Assembly: GCA_016181345.1 (NCBI GenBank)
Contig: JACOZM010000083.1
Span: 1 to 5,048 of the forward strand
DNA: 5,048 bases
Source: Candidatus Woesearchaeota archaeon
GTDB lineage: Archaea; Nanobdellota; Nanobdellia; Woesearchaeales; GW2011-AR9
Direction: 5' to 3'
This document shows positions 4,832-5,048 of the stretch, piece by piece; position 1 is the stretch's first letter; each line of letters starts with the position of its first letter. The translations under genes were made by a program, and so were the position numbers. The notes below the pieces were generated by a model. It had not been told where the DNA came from. It ran no database searches and saw nothing but the letters and a program-made list of their open reading frames with translations.

Positions 4832-5048
4832 GATCACCAATACTTAAGAAATCAGTTCATGACCAAGGTCGACCAGTCACCGTTCCTAGTCGTCAGAGAA
4901 AGCTTCTTCTCGTTCTTAGTCTCGTGGTTGGATCATTCCTGATCTGGTCGTTAATATACCCAAAAGATTACTTTGTATGGTTTTTAGAAGTTGTCCCTGC
5001 TCTCCTTGGAATTGTTATTTTAGCTATTATCTATCCTAAGTTTAAATT
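4828..5048 (+). CDS. DUF2238 (YjdF-like) membrane protein, N-terminal part; runs off right edge
   Basis: An ATG at 4828 overlaps the aldolase stop as ATGA and opens a frame that stays open for 73 codons to the window end. A basic, Pro-containing N-terminus of about 25 residues (MRSPILKKSVHDQGRPV...) precedes a hydrophobic helix (about 26-43), then YPKDYFVWFLEVVPALLG (44-61) and a second helix ending YPKF. The order helix, P-x-D, W-x-x-E-x-x-P, helix, Y-x-x-F is the pattern I know from the DUF2238/YjdF family of about 200-residue, multi-pass membrane proteins of unknown function. The four-base overlap implies translation coupled to the aldolase, though a shared pathway is not evident. Only the first third is present, so the assignment rests on the first two helices. 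Confidence 0.65.
   Translation, partial: MRSPILKKSVHDQGRPVTVPSRQRKLLLVLSLVVGSFLIWSLIYPKDYFVWFLEVVPALLGIVILAIIYPKFK

Overview
The window looks archaeal. It is AT-rich, and most genes lie behind TATA-like boxes (TTTATATA, TTTAAAAA, TTTAAATA or TTTAAAGG) at the archaeal distance from the predicted transcript start, with no bacterial -35/-10 pairs. One small gene has its ATG about 25 bases after such a box and is probably read from a leaderless transcript, while others carry short GGTG or GAGG ribosome binding sites. Low GC, a membrane-bound winged-helix regulator and small single-pass proteins suggest a DPANN-type archaeon (Woesearchaeota or Pacearchaeota-like). That placement is an inference from style, not from a marker gene.

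Layout from left to right. Bases 1-285 (minus) hold the start of a membrane protein resembling a Kef/NapA-type cation:proton antiporter for its first 40-55 residues; it then loses resemblance and runs off the left edge. Bases 286-604 are non-coding and contain two promoters plus a G-poor, repeat-bearing stretch. Bases 605-1531 encode a two-membrane-segment DUF4349 protein. A short convergent spacer with a T-tract and an 8-bp hairpin separates it from a minus-strand gene, 2315-1698, for a winged-helix regulator with two C-terminal membrane segments. Divergent from this regulator, 2488-2760 encodes a 90-residue single-pass membrane protein. The shared control region contains a TTTAGG/CCTAAA inverted repeat, a 9-bp tandem repeat and a possible 7-codon upstream ORF.

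The right half is metabolic: a PfkB-family sugar kinase (2868-3824), a class II fructose-bisphosphate aldolase (3917-4831), and the start of a DUF2238 (YjdF-like) membrane protein whose ATG overlaps the aldolase stop (ATGA) and which leaves the window on the right. Kinase and aldolase together fit conversion of fructose 6-phosphate to triose phosphates, although the kinase substrate cannot be read from sequence.

No rRNA, tRNA, CRISPR array, insertion sequence or phage gene is visible. The most distinctive part is the left-centre block, a membrane-tethered regulator flanked by two envelope proteins. It could be a small envelope-sensing module, but that function is inferred from arrangement only.
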